This document shows, piece by piece, positions 33,379 to 44,864 of a stretch of 56,374 nucleotides of DNA. Where the stretch lies: NCBI RefSeq assembly GCF_000745965.1, contig NZ_JQKI01000043.1, positions 1 to 56,374 of the forward strand, written 5' to 3'. This stretch comes from Edaphobacter aggregans DSM 19364. Lineage in GTDB: Bacteria; Acidobacteriota; Terriglobia; Terriglobales; Acidobacteriaceae. Under the pieces are notes generated by a model, which saw only the letters and a list, made by a program, of their open reading frames with translations, was not told the DNA's origin and did not search any database. A program made the translations under genes and the position numbers. Within the stretch, counting starts at the first letter, position 1; every line of letters begins with the position of its first letter.

Positions 33379-36276
33379 ATGAAACGTCGAGATCTTTTGA
33401 AAAGTCTCACTATGGCCGCCGGTGGAGCGCTGTTACCCAACGAGTCTGTGGCTCAGACTGAAAAACAGCCTACCGCGAAGAATCCGGCCGTCATTCCTAT
33501 CCGCGGTCTGCTGCGAAAAGACGGGAAGCTGGTTCAGCCGATCCAAATCAGCATTGAAAAGCCTGACGATGCCGTCATGGCTGTGACAAAACTCGATGGA
33601 ACCGAAATCGATCGCCGCAATGTTCCGGCAGGCGAAGGTTCATTCGAGATATATGTAAAGCCAGTCACATCCAACCAACGGTCAACAATCATCGTCGATT
33701 TGGGCGGAAAAGAAGTCCGAGAAGAAATCGAATTGAAACCGGTACGGCAGATGCAGATCTACGTGCTGCCGCATTCGCATCATGACCTCGGGTATACCGA
33801 TCTGCAAGCCGATGTCGAAGCGAAGCAGATCCGCAACATCACACGCGGCATCGAGCTTGCACGCAAGACGAAAGACTATCCCGAAGGAGCGAGGTTCGTC
33901 TGGAACCTTGAGGTTCTTTGGGGTGCCGACCTCTACATGAAGCGCGGGTCGGAGGGTGATAGACGAGAACTCATCGATGCAGTGCAAAAGGGATGGATCG
34001 GAATAAACGGCTCCTACGCAAACGAGCTTACGGGGCTCTGTCGCCCTGAGGAACTCTTGCAATTGTTCCACTACTCCGGACAACTCGGTAAGACATGCGG
34101 AGTGAAGGTGGATTCGGCGATGATGAGCGATGTCCCTGGTTTTTCCTGGGGTACAGTGACGGCCATGTCGCAAGCGGGAATCCGTTATTTTTCGGCTGCG
34201 CCCAACTACTTCGATCGCATCGGCACATTCATGGTGTCCTGGCAGGATAAGCCCTTCTGGTGGGTCTCGCCATCAGGCAAAGAGAAGATTCTCTTCTGGG
34301 TCCCCTGGACGGGGTATGCCCTCTCTCACGTTATGAAGCTCGGTTCTGAGCTCGTCGCGAAATACCAGGACCGCATGGACGAGATTCAGTATCCATATGA
34401 CGTCTCTTATATACGTTGGTCGGGTCACGGCGACAACGCGGAGCCAGACTCCGAGTTGAGTGATTGGATTCGTGATTGGAATCAGAAGTACGAATGGCCT
34501 CGCTTCTCCATAGCCACCACTAGTACAGCATTCTCGGCCTTTGAGAAGCGTTACGGGTACCAGCTACCGCAGTATCGCGGAGACCTGACGCCTTACTGGG
34601 AAGATGGTGCAGGCTCCTCAGCACTTGAGACGCGGATGAGCCGTAATGCGGCAGATCGGATCAACCAAGCCGAAGCTTTGCGAGCCGTGACGAACAAAGC
34701 TGATTACGAAGTTGCGGAGTATGCCGAGGCATGGCGCGATGTGTTGCTCTACTCCGAACACACTTGGGGCGCATGGAACAGTGTCTCTGATTCAGAGAAT
34801 CCCTTCGTCAAGAAACAATGGGACGTAAAGCGCGCCTTCGCGGTGGATGCCGAGCGCCTTTCCCAGAAGTTGATTGAGAAGTCTGTCGGTCTAACAAGCG
34901 AGACCTCTCGTGGGGGGCAGGTTGAGATATTCAACAGCTCTTCGTGGGTTCGCAGCGAAGTTGTTTATGTTCCTCAGCAGCTATCGCAAGCGGGAGATTA
35001 CGTCAGTGGTCACGATGGCAAGCCGCTGCCGTCACAGAGGCTTGCATCCGGAGAGTTAGCGGTACTTGTGTCGCAGATGTCTGCTTTCTCGGCTTCGCGA
35101 TATTCCTTTTCGAAGCAAGCAGCTCATCATCCTTCTAAGCCAGCGTCTTTCAAGAACAACGTTCTTGATAACGGCATTGTCCACGCCAAGATTGATCCCG
35201 CAACCGGTGACATCACCGAACTGCGCCTCCCATCTGTCGCCCACAATCTGGTAAAGACAGATGGGCCGTATCGGGCGAACCAACTCCTTTTCCTTGCGGG
35301 GCAGGATGTCGATCAAGTTCAATCTAGCGGCGCGGCGAAGATCACAATCGAGGAGAATGGCCCACTTGTCGTGTCCGTTCTTGTCGAATCCTCCGCTCCG
35401 ACCTGCAAGAGCGTCAGCCGGCGCATTCGGCTGGTAGCCGGAGCCGACTATCTCGAGCTAGCAAACACCGTCGATAAACTTTCCGCCGCGTTGAACCCGC
35501 ATCCCGGTTCAGGCGGACCCGGCGACGAGTTCGCGCAACGTGGGTCGAAAGAGAGTATCCAGTTCGCATACCCTCTGGCAGTATCAGATGGCAAAATGCG
35601 AGTGGATATCGCGCTCGGCAACATGCAGCCAGAGATCGACCAACTTCCCGGATCGTGCAAGAACTGGCTCCCGGTCGGGCGCTGGGTGGACGTCTCGAAC
35701 GATGAAGTCGGTGTCACTTGGGTCACCCAAGATGCTCCGCTGATTGAAGTCGGGGAGATCAGCGCAACGATGCTTGGGTCGCAACGTAACCCAAACGTAT
35801 GGCGGAAGAGCATCGAGCCGACCCAGACGTTCTTCTCATGGGTGATGAACAATCATTGGGGAACGAACTATCGCGCGTATCAGGAAGGCCCGGTTACGTT
35901 TCGTTACGCGCTGCGGCCGCATTCGCGCTATGACGCCGCGGCAGCCACTAGACTTGCCATCGGTTTATCGGAGCCGCTCAAAGTTCGGGCAGTTAGCCCA
36001 TCAGCAAAACCAATCGACTCATTTCTAAGCATTGAGCCATCGGACGTACTTGCGTTGACCTTCAAGCCAAGCGAAGATCGATCCGCTTGGATCGTGAGAC
36101 TTTTTGGAGCTTCTGGCGAGAGAAGAACAGCTCAGCTCAAGTGGTTACGTTCAGGTGAAGCGAAATTCTGGCAGAGTAATCTTGCGGAAGAGAAGCTGGA
36201 ACCAATCGGAAGTGAGTTCGAGATCGCCGGCTGGGATCTTCTTACAATTCGCATTGAAGAACTGCATTCACGATAG
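33379..36276 (+). CDS. Tat-exported GH38 alpha-mannosidase
   Basis: About 965 residues from ATG 33379, ahead of MKRRDLLKSLTMAAGGALLP, a twin-arginine signal (RRDLLK). Early beta-rich domain, then the GH38 catalytic barrel: IYVLPHSHHDLGYTD (zinc His and Asp), FVWNLEVLWGADLYMKRG, MMSDVPGFSWGTVTAM (position of nucleophile/zinc Asp) and RWSGHGDNAEPD (zinc His). A long C-terminal beta domain follows, with the typical LxVAGADYLELANTVDK-like strand. GH38 enzymes remove alpha-mannose from glycans with retention. Export and the receptor upstream fit periplasmic trimming of imported mannosides, feeding the porter, ROK kinase and ManA encoded nearby. Confidence 0.88.
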   Translation: MKRRDLLKSLTMAAGGALLPNESVAQTEKQPTAKNPAVIPIRGLLRKDGKLVQPIQISIEKPDDAVMAVTKLDGTEIDRRNVPAGEGSFEIYVKPVTSNQRSTIIVDLGGKEVREEIELKPVRQMQIYVLPHSHHDLGYTDLQADVEAKQIRNITRGIELARKTKDYPEGARFVWNLEVLWGADLYMKRGSEGDRRELIDAVQKGWIGINGSYANELTGLCRPEELLQLFHYSGQLGKTCGVKVDSAMMSDVPGFSWGTVTAMSQAGIRYFSAAPNYFDRIGTFMVSWQDKPFWWVSPSGKEKILFWVPWTGYALSHVMKLGSELVAKYQDRMDEIQYPYDVSYIRWSGHGDNAEPDSELSDWIRDWNQKYEWPRFSIATTSTAFSAFEKRYGYQLPQYRGDLTPYWEDGAGSSALETRMSRNAADRINQAEALRAVTNKADYEVAEYAEAWRDVLLYSEHTWGAWNSVSDSENPFVKKQWDVKRAFAVDAERLSQKLIEKSVGLTSETSRGGQVEIFNSSSWVRSEVVYVPQQLSQAGDYVSGHDGKPLPSQRLASGELAVLVSQMSAFSASRYSFSKQAAHHPSKPASFKNNVLDNGIVHAKIDPATGDITELRLPSVAHNLVKTDGPYRANQLLFLAGQDVDQVQSSGAAKITIEENGPLVVSVLVESSAPTCKSVSRRIRLVAGADYLELANTVDKLSAALNPHPGSGGPGDEFAQRGSKESIQFAYPLAVSDGKMRVDIALGNMQPEIDQLPGSCKNWLPVGRWVDVSNDEVGVTWVTQDAPLIEVGEISATMLGSQRNPNVWRKSIEPTQTFFSWVMNNHWGTNYRAYQEGPVTFRYALRPHSRYDAAAATRLAIGLSEPLKVRAVSPSAKPIDSFLSIEPSDVLALTFKPSEDRSAWIVRLFGASGERRTAQLKWLRSGEAKFWQSNLAEEKLEPIGSEFEIAGWDLLTIRIEELHSR

Positions 36277-36288
36277 TCCTCGAGGAGA

Positions 36289-36323
36289 CGTTGGTCGGGC
36301 CAGTCGCTCCCGCCTGACCAACG
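36289..36323 (+). terminator. Hairpin after the mannosidase gene
   Basis: CGTTGGTC (36289-36296) pairs perfectly with GACCAACG (36316-36323), 12 bases after the mannosidase stop. There is no T-run, so it may be a factor-dependent terminator or an mRNA 3'-end stabiliser. Confidence 0.4.
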
Positions 36324-36756
36324 CCGAGACGGTAAGCAGAATTAGTTTCTTCCGGATTGGTCTACTCGGAAGTTATCCCGTTTGCTAGAAAGGTCCAACT
36401 CGAGAGTGGTTCCCTTTCAACTACGACGCCGGAGTGGCAGCTGTCTCTGCCTTTAATTGTGTGGCAGCTGTCAGGAGAAAAACTCTCTTTGCTTGCTTGA
36501 CTTCCATGTATGGAAAAGAATGATTTTGTTGGGTCGGAGCCATGTTGAACCATCCTAAATCGTTCAATGGCGTCTGTCGGCATGAAAGTGTTGAGACACG
36601 CTTATCCCTTCCAATCTCGTTCCGTTGTTTTAGGGTATAGCCCAACCCTACGTCCGACATCCGGCGAAATAATGTCGCAATAGAGTCTCTTTCTGAGTTG
36701 TCGTACAGGTTATGACGAAGGTCAAAGAGTCTATTCGGACACCTCGGCCCGCTCGA
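36324..36756. other. Intergenic stretch without recognisable gene
   Basis: No frame resembles a known protein. Two copies of GTGGCAGCTGTC lie about 30 bases apart (36433 and 36461 region), a short direct repeat. The rest appears to be eroded sequence between the mannosidase gene and a recombinase stub. Confidence 0.35.
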
Positions 36757-36852
36757 ATGCGCAAGCGGTCCTACGGCCAACAGGTCGGCTACCTGCGTGT
36801 CAGCTCCCTGGATCAAAACGAGGTCCGCCAGCTCGAAGGGCTGGTCCAGTGA
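36757..36852 (+). pseudogene. Serine recombinase (Tn3-type resolvase) N-terminal stub
   Basis: From ATG 36757 the frame reads MRKRSYGQQVGYLRVSSLDQ then NEVRQLEGLVQ and stops (TGA). VGYLRVSSLDQN is the catalytic-Ser strand of resolvase/invertase proteins (YxRVSTxxQ). The remainder of the catalytic domain and the DNA-binding domain are missing. Its truncated end lies 43 bases from the stop of the convergent glycosidase gene. Confidence 0.6.
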
Positions 36853-36894
36853 TACATAACAACAGACTGCTTCGACTTTGTCGGTCGCTAGCCG

Positions 36895-39663
<2,769 letters not shown>

Positions 39664-39996
39664 TTTGTTCCTCCCTGTTTGGCCATTCGCCTCAAGAGAC
39701 ATGTCGTCTGGCCCGGGATTTGTGCTACCAAGATCTTCTCGAATTTCTACATGCAGTCGATCTTCGTCATCCCCATGCCAGCTGGGGCCACCCACCTTAA
39801 ACTTCTTTGTCAGGCAGGACGACGATGAGACCGACGGCATCGCTGGGCATTGTGAGCCCAGTTCGATGTTTGGCAACTCTAGACCTGTTTACGCCGGAAC
39901 GCAAACTATCAAAATTGCCAGCACGAAACACGGACGTCGGTGCGCTGATCAATGCCGGAGCTGGCGGCGTGCCACAGGAGTTGTTCCACATGGCTG
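39664..39996 (-). other. Upstream region of the GH63 gene with a possible gene tail
   Basis: Mostly non-coding. A short minus-strand frame at 39797-39991 ends with SRVAKHRTGLTMPSDAVGLI followed by VVLPDKEV and reads like the C-terminus of a real protein. It has no recognisable start or family and may be a remnant co-oriented with the glycosidase. Confidence 0.25.
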
Positions 39997-40229
39997 ACCG
40001 GCTTGCTCAGTTCATTGCACGAACGGAGCCTGGTCTACGCGGCTTCACACGCCGCAATTTATTTAGAATGAAACAGTTCTATGAGGCTTATCGGGAAGAT
40101 TCAATCGTGTCGCCACTGGTGGCACAATTGCCGTGGTCTCATCACCTCCTCATCCTGGGGCAGAGCAAACGCCCGGAAGAACGCGTGTCGCGCTGCACTA
40201 AAAACCCGGACTTGTTTAAAGGACGATGA
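39988..40229 (+). pseudogene. DUF1016 (YhcG-like, PDDEXK-type) protein, N-terminal domain fragment
   Basis: The frame reads MADRLAQFIARTEPGLRGFT, RRNLFRMKQFYEAY, SPLVAQLPWSHHLLILGQSK and RPEER. This is the DUF1016 N-terminal domain of YhcG-type nucleases (GFSxRNLxRMRxFYxxY...SxLVxQLxWTHHxxIL). The C-terminal PDDEXK nuclease domain is missing: the frame runs into the repeat array at 40194 and stops at 40229. The frame upstream of 39988 does not resemble the family, so the 5' end is broken too. Confidence 0.65.
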
Positions 40230-40575
40230 ATTACTGCAGGTAAATCCCGGATTTAGGAAACGCATCATGCACTTGAATCCCGGACTGGGCACCAGACGAA
40301 ATGAGGAAGAAGGTGCTGATTCTGGTGTGAATGAGACGGTGGAAACATAAGAATGGCATAGGGTGGCATAGGGTAGGGCAGTGATCGAATTGGCTGTGAG
40401 CTCGGTGGGCGTTTTCCAGGTTTTGTACTTAAATCCCGGAAATCGCGGACAAACTTCAGCTCAAAGTTCGTCCGGGATTTAAGTACAAAATTCCGGTATT
40501 TAAGTGCAGTAACGTTGCAGCTAAATACCGGAAATCCTTGAAAATAAAGAAGAGCTTGTCCGGGATTTAAGTGCA
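40194..40575. repeat. Array of eight copies of a 17-bp motif in both orientations
   Basis: Consensus TGCACTTAAATCCCGGA. Forward copies at 40194-40210, 40235-40251, 40268-40284, 40424-40440 and 40516-40532; reverse copies at 40471-40487, 40492-40508 and 40559-40575. Copies 40424 and 40471 form a perfect 17-bp inverted repeat (TGTACTTAAATCCCGGA and its complement) with further pairing inside the loop. Copies 40492 and 40516 form a second hairpin with an 11-bp stem. Spacing is irregular. The array joins a truncated DUF1016 gene on one side to a truncated receptor-like gene on the other. Confidence 0.8.
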
Positions 40576-41041
40576 GCGTGACACCTGGAGACGAAGTCTG
40601 TTCGGTGATGTCTTCAGTGGTCGCTTGTACATTTACAGTTTCATGTGCCTGCAGAACCCGCATAATTTTGATTTCGAAACCTGACTCTGACATGGTTCGG
40701 GTGTCAACAACCTGATCTACCGGTATGTATCCGTTCTGATGGATGGATAAGGTCAGGAGACCCCGGCCTACTCGAACCGAAGCTCGACCATCGGTTCCGG
40801 TTTTCATACGAGCGAGTGGTTTCCCCTCTCTCATGAGAGTCACGTCGACGTCCGGCATGGCTACGCCATCAGCGTCTGTAATGCTCACACTGAAGGGCTC
40901 CTCCTGGGGACTCTGATATCCCTGCATGGGGATCGCAAAGGGTCCTAAGAGGGCGAAGGTCAGCAGTGCAAGTTGACGCAGCCAAGCACCCGCGCGCGCT
41001 AATCTGGGGAGGGCCGCGTTGTATGTCTCACACGTCTTCAT
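40265..41041 (-). pseudogene. Carboxypeptidase-regulatory-domain/TonB-receptor-like protein truncated by the repeat array
   Basis: ATG 41041, overlapping the stop of the beta-propeller gene as ATGA (41038-41041), so one operon. The first ~160 residues are credible: a signal/membrane segment (LRQLALLTFALLGPFAIPMQ), a regulatory beta-sandwich (PFSVSITDADGVAMPDVDVT, LTLSIHQNGYIPVDQVVD) and the linker VNVQATTEDITEQTSSPG that normally leads into a TonB-receptor plug. From about 40590 on, the frame is simply the translated repeat array and ends at 40265. The plug and barrel are absent, so the protein cannot be a receptor; it is probably a truncated relic. Confidence 0.6.
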
Positions 41042-42075
41042 AGCTTCGGTGAGAAGACAGCAATCCTGGGATGCGCAAGAAGGCTTGCGTAAGCCACGAA
41101 AATCTTGTGTGAAACGGGGTCTACCGCGAGCGTATGGGCTCCATAATGGGTACGTACCTCGTCTAATACCCGATATCCGTTGGGGCCGTCTTGTTGGATG
41201 ACCGTCAATTTCCCGGCTTTTCCGGCAGAGTAGATCCTGTGGAGAGTTGGGTCGAACGCGACTGAATCAGGGCCTCCACCGATCTTGAGCGAAGTGATGA
41301 CCCGATGCGTCTCCAGGTCAAACACCACTAAACTAGCATTCGCGGAGCAAACCGCGAAAAGCCGTCGCCGCTCGGAATCGATTGCCATCCCGGACGGCCC
41401 TTGACAAGGAGCGAGAGACCATTGCCCCACTACCGATCGCTTGCCAAGATCGATTGCGGCTACGGAGTTGATGTCTTCAAGATTTTGATAGAGCAGTCCG
41501 GTCTGCGGGTCCAGTGCGGGAAACTCGGGCTTTCCCGGGAGAGGTATAGCTCCGACAATCACCCGCTTTATAGGATCGATCAGAGTCGCCAACTTCGCGT
41601 CCCCATTCGCCACATACACCAGCTTCGCAAACGGGACAAAGAGTATGGCATCCGCATCATCCGCCACTGGAATGCTCTGGAACCGCTGAAGAGATCTGGG
41701 ATCGAAGACATCGACCGTGTTCCCTTCGCTTCGTGTGATGAAGGCTACGTTCGCTTCGGGCAGGAGAGCGACGCCGTGGGCAGCGCCGGCCCCAGGCATT
41801 TCCGATACTGAGCTGACGGATAGGTGATTCGCATCTAAATCAACCTTAAATAAGGAACCCGACGACTCACTTGTAACGAACAACGTATTACCGTTTAGTG
41901 TTAAATAGTCGAGAACGTTGAGCAGTCCACCCCGAGGGAGCTCGACAAAGCCGTCGAAAGCCATGAACCTGGATCGAGTTGGCGCGCCCGGATAAACGAG
42001 ATAGGCCAACACTACCCCCACGAAACTGATTAGTACTATTACAACCGCCCCCACTATCTTGAGTGTATTTTTCAT
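41038..42075 (-). CDS. YncE/YVTN-family beta-propeller protein
   Basis: 345 residues from ATG 42075, with AAAGGAAA upstream. An N-terminal membrane anchor (LKIVGAVVIVLISFVGVVLA then YLVYPG) is followed by about seven ~40-residue repeats with the pattern 'xVYVANxxxxxVxVIDxxxxxV' (for example LVYVANGDAKLATLIDPIKR, HRIYSAGKAGKLTVIQQDGP). Such propellers sit in the periplasm and bind ligands or proteins; a specific role is not known. It is the first gene of an operon with the truncated receptor-like gene and divergent from the response regulator, but about 375 bases away from the nearest CpxR-like box. Confidence 0.8.
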   Translation of the reverse strand: MKNTLKIVGAVVIVLISFVGVVLAYLVYPGAPTRSRFMAFDGFVELPRGGLLNVLDYLTLNGNTLFVTSESSGSLFKVDLDANHLSVSSVSEMPGAGAAHGVALLPEANVAFITRSEGNTVDVFDPRSLQRFQSIPVADDADAILFVPFAKLVYVANGDAKLATLIDPIKRVIVGAIPLPGKPEFPALDPQTGLLYQNLEDINSVAAIDLGKRSVVGQWSLAPCQGPSGMAIDSERRRLFAVCSANASLVVFDLETHRVITSLKIGGGPDSVAFDPTLHRIYSAGKAGKLTVIQQDGPNGYRVLDEVRTHYGAHTLAVDPVSHKIFVAYASLLAHPRIAVFSPKL

Positions 42076-42449
42076 GGCATGGTTTCCTTTACCTTTCCAC
42101 AATGGTGGACGAGCGCTAGTAGACTGCGCGCCGACAGCGGTGGCCAGACCGACAACAAGCTGACCGCGATCAATGAGAGGCGTCTGCCCTGCGGGCACAA
42201 GATTTTCATTATCGTCATAGGGGCAAGCCTCCTAAGGTCGTTGAGGTGCGACGCCCATCGCCATCAGTTCGCCGACGAACAATATGGAATAGATCGATTG
42301 CTTACTGAGAGACAATTGGTTATAGAAGGAAGATGGCCATACGAATCGCAAAGAACGACAACGTCCATGCAAATTGGTTGAAGTAGGGCAAGATACTACG
42401 CTTCATATTCCCTCCCTGGTTTTCATTGTTGCGGGAACGCGTGGACGGT
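42076..42449. other. Intergenic region between the propeller gene and the response regulator
   Basis: Frames here are short and unconvincing. The region carries the promoter side of the propeller gene; no strong consensus promoter was identified. Confidence 0.4.
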
Positions 42450-42452
42450 GCT

Positions 42453-42488
42453 GTCAGGAAACCTTTGCGGAGTGTGAAGATTTGTAAG
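42453..42488 (+). promoter_or_regulatory. CpxR-like box A, upstream of the response regulator
   Basis: Four half-sites about 10 bases apart: GTCAG, CTTTG (weak), GTGAA, N5, GTAAG; the core GTGAAGATTTGTA is at 42474-42486. The same arrangement recurs at boxes B and C. The E. coli CpxR site is GTAAA-N4-8-GTAAA. It lies 112 bases before the regulator start, fitting autoregulation. Confidence 0.6.
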
Positions 42489-42558
42489 TTCGCCGACATT
42501 GCGGATTCTTGCGTATCATACGGATGACAGATCAGTGGCAAAGAGCGTCAGAGATATC

Positions 42559-42621
42559 ATGAAAAAGAGCCGTTCTGTCGGCTCGCGGAGATACAAACCT
42601 TGCACAACTCAAAGGGCGTGA
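42559..42621 (+). CDS. Possible 20-residue leader ORF before the response regulator
   Basis: ATG 42559 to TGA 42619-42621 encodes MKKSRSVGSRRYKPCTTQRA, very basic. Its stop overlaps an in-frame GTG of the regulator (GTGA at 42618), an alternative regulator start. A similar GTGA-coupled leader precedes the efflux operon. The ribosome binding site is weak, so this may be chance. Confidence 0.25.
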   Translation: MKKSRSVGSRRYKPCTTQRA

Positions 42622-43337
42622 TACAACGAGCCAACCCACGTCTTCTGCTGGTTGATGACGACCGCGACTTGTGCCATCTGGTGACGCAATACCTGGAGCC
42701 GGAGGGCTTCAGTCTTTCCGTGGTTCATACTGGCAGCGAAGGGATAAGAGCCGCAATCGAGGGCAACCATGAACTGATCGTGCTGGATGTCATGTTGCCA
42801 GACAAGAAGGGTTTTGACGTTCTAAGGGAGATCCGACAGGGTGTCCGCACTCCTGTCCTGATGCTGACTGCAAAAGGGGACGAATTCGACCGCATCCTCG
42901 GCCTGGAGCTAGGCGCTGATGATTACTTGCCGAAGCCGTTCAGTCCCCGCGAATTGATCGCCCGAATCTCGGCTATACTCCGCAGATCGGGGTGGCAATC
43001 GGAGAGGAATACCGGATCCCGTCCCCCTGTAATCCATTCCGGGGACATCGAACTTGATTTGGCGGCGCGCACAGTGTTGAAGGCGGGTGAGCTGCTGAGG
43101 TTGACCTCTGCGGAGTTCGATCTATTGCGGGCGTTTTTCGAGGCTCCAGGACAGGTTCTGACCCGTGAGGCACTTGTCGAGAAGGTTCTCGACCGAAAGT
43201 TCTCGCCTTTCGATCGAAGCATCGACCTCCACATCAGCAACCTTCGCCGCAAACTTGGTCCGCAGAACGATGGCGCCGAGAGAATTCGAAGCGTGCGTGG
43301 AATCGGCTATCTTTATGCGTGGCCCGCGCAAGATTGA
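42600..43337 (+). CDS. OmpR/CpxR-family response regulator
   Basis: 245 residues from TTG 42600, with GGAG nine bases upstream; GTG 42618 is an alternative. Receiver domain: RLLLVDDDRDLC (acidic pocket), LIVLDVMLPDKKG (phosphorylated Asp), PVLMLTAKG (Thr) and DDYLPKPF (Lys). C-terminal winged helix: LRLTSAEFDLLRAFFEAPGQ, VLTREALVEKVL, RSIDLHISNLRRKLG and IRSVRGIGYLY. It is a DNA-binding activator or repressor phosphorylated by a sensor kinase, most likely the CpxA-like kinase at 44865. Its predicted sites occur before its own gene, before the kinase gene and before the pump operon, so it probably controls all three. The kinase gene does not follow directly, because an inverted gene sits between them. 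Confidence 0.92.
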   Translation: MHNSKGVIQRANPRLLLVDDDRDLCHLVTQYLEPEGFSLSVVHTGSEGIRAAIEGNHELIVLDVMLPDKKGFDVLREIRQGVRTPVLMLTAKGDEFDRILGLELGADDYLPKPFSPRELIARISAILRRSGWQSERNTGSRPPVIHSGDIELDLAARTVLKAGELLRLTSAEFDLLRAFFEAPGQVLTREALVEKVLDRKFSPFDRSIDLHISNLRRKLGPQNDGAERIRSVRGIGYLYAWPAQD

Positions 43338-43446
43338 ATGGCTTTGTTCGCTCGCCTAACTCGAGAGCATGCATATTCGATCAAGGCGGTTCGCCTGGCG
43401 ATCAGCCCATATCTCCGAACAGACTATTCACAGCCATCCACCACAA

Positions 43447-44616
43447 TCACGGTTTTCCGTCGCCGGGTACATTCGTAGTTATGCGCTTCGAGAAAAACTC
43501 CCTGACAATGGTTCCGCCTGCCTTTCCGGCGATACCGATGGCGGCGTTGGTGAAGACCAGCCCTATTCCCCGGTCTGCGTGGGGATAATACAAATTGGAG
43601 AGTGCTCCGGAGCCGATGTCGCTCAAAAAGTAGGAGTAGTTCGGCATTGGCTTTCCATTGTCGCTGCGCGTGATAATCGCAAAACTTGCGGCATGAACTA
43701 AGCGAGACTTGAAGGAGCCAGTGCCCTGGTAGAAGTAGCGTGGGTCCTGATGGAAGAGCGAGGGGAAGACCGCATGGCTCAGGAAGTCACTGGTGCGTCC
43801 GTCGCCAAACTTTGCGGCAAAACGTTTGCCGTAGCCCGCGGCACCCTGGCCGTAGCCGGCATAGGTGTTGTTCGCCTGCTCGATGCCGGCAGCGAGGCCC
43901 ACGCCGATCAAGGAAACAGGATCGAAAGTGTCGTGTGAAGCGAGCGAAAATTTTTGTTTCGTGGTCATTGGAGCCGGGTCGTGGACATAGCTTATATAAA
44001 AATTCGGGATGACCCCGATAAAACGCTGCTTCTCTTCCGCTTTTATCTGCTCAGCGGCAATCACGTCGGTGGGACGGACCGTTATCTCCGTGTCTGTCAT
44101 CGCAACCGATAATGAGATCGTAGGAACCTCGTAGGACTGTTGCGCCGTGACGACGAACTCTGCAGATGTGAAGGGCGCAAAACCCTTGGCGCTGACGATG
44201 ACAAGATAGGAACCAGCGGGAAGCTTGGTAAAGGCAAATTCACCGTTGCCCCCGGAGTTCAGCATGCGCAATTGTGTTCCGTCCCTATGCGTCAAGCTAA
44301 CCTGTGCGCCGGGAACGGCGGCTCCGCTTACGTCCAGCACTACGCCGGAGACGCTCGCTGACCCCTCCGCGGAGGTTGTTTGCTCAGCCGCACTCTGTTG
44401 GTCTGACTGGGGCTGAGGTGCATCCGGGAGGGAACTGCTGCTGATCCCTGACTCGGCCGTTTGTTGCTGGGCATTTGCTGTAGCAGTGATCGCACACAGC
44501 AGCAAAAGTGAAGCGTAGGTAAGAACAGCAGGCGGCCGGAGCCACGTGGTCTTTGTCAGGGCTCGCCTCAAGACCAGAGAGGAAGCCACAAGGCGAGACG
44601 CAGTCAGGCCCAACAT
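43447..44616 (-). CDS. Carboxypeptidase-regulatory-domain outer-membrane-associated protein
   Basis: 389 residues from ATG 44616 (an earlier ATG at 44679 lacks a ribosome binding site). Signal peptide region LTYASLLLLCAITATANAQQ, a low-complexity Gln/Ser stretch, then a regulatory beta-sandwich (ASVSGVVLDVSGAAVPGAQV, FAFTKLPAGSYLVIVSAKGF). The ~200-residue C-terminal part has FSLASHDTFDPVSLIGVGLA, YGQGAAGYGKRFAAKFGDG and FLSHAVFPSLFHQDPRYFYQ. This architecture is common in Acidobacteriota and predicted to be envelope-located; its function is not established. It lies on the opposite strand between the regulator and kinase genes, convergent with the regulator and divergent from the kinase. Confidence 0.75.
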   Translation of the reverse strand: MLGLTASRLVASSLVLRRALTKTTWLRPPAVLTYASLLLLCAITATANAQQQTAESGISSSSLPDAPQPQSDQQSAAEQTTSAEGSASVSGVVLDVSGAAVPGAQVSLTHRDGTQLRMLNSGGNGEFAFTKLPAGSYLVIVSAKGFAPFTSAEFVVTAQQSYEVPTISLSVAMTDTEITVRPTDVIAAEQIKAEEKQRFIGVIPNFYISYVHDPAPMTTKQKFSLASHDTFDPVSLIGVGLAAGIEQANNTYAGYGQGAAGYGKRFAAKFGDGRTSDFLSHAVFPSLFHQDPRYFYQGTGSFKSRLVHAASFAIITRSDNGKPMPNYSYFLSDIGSGALSNLYYPHADRGIGLVFTNAAIGIAGKAGGTIVREFFSKRITTNVPGDGKP

Positions 44617-44713
44617 GGAGATGCTACGTATCAACAGTTGCACGGCAAGCCATAGAGTTCCAGCAGGATGAACATCCATATTCGAACGGTATGTGTCCGG
44701 GGCAGGGCGTGCC

Positions 44714-44748
44714 GTCAGGAAACGTAAGCGTCTGTAAGGATTTGTATA
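44714..44748 (+). promoter_or_regulatory. CpxR-like box B, upstream of the sensor kinase
   Basis: The cleanest copy: GTCAG-N5-GTAAG-N5-GTAAG-N5-GTATA, four tandem half-sites at exactly 10-base steps (44714, 44724, 44734, 44744). It lies in the divergent region between the outer-membrane-associated gene and the kinase gene, so it may control both. Confidence 0.65.
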
Positions 44749-44864
44749 GATATGGCTGGGAGCCTGTCTTGTATCGTATACCTAAAGGTTCGGTAATCGG
44801 GAAGGGAGAACATTTGCCTCTCAATCTTCAAGCCAGACTCTGCAAGGTGAGAGCCAGAGTGCCC

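Noticed and set aside
40194..40575. CRISPR array
   Set aside because: Repeats occur in both orientations with irregular spacing, no uniform spacers and no cas genes.
44553..44864. N-terminal extension of the sensor kinase
   Set aside because: The frame is open but runs across box B and encodes no membrane or domain features before the first transmembrane segment at 44865.
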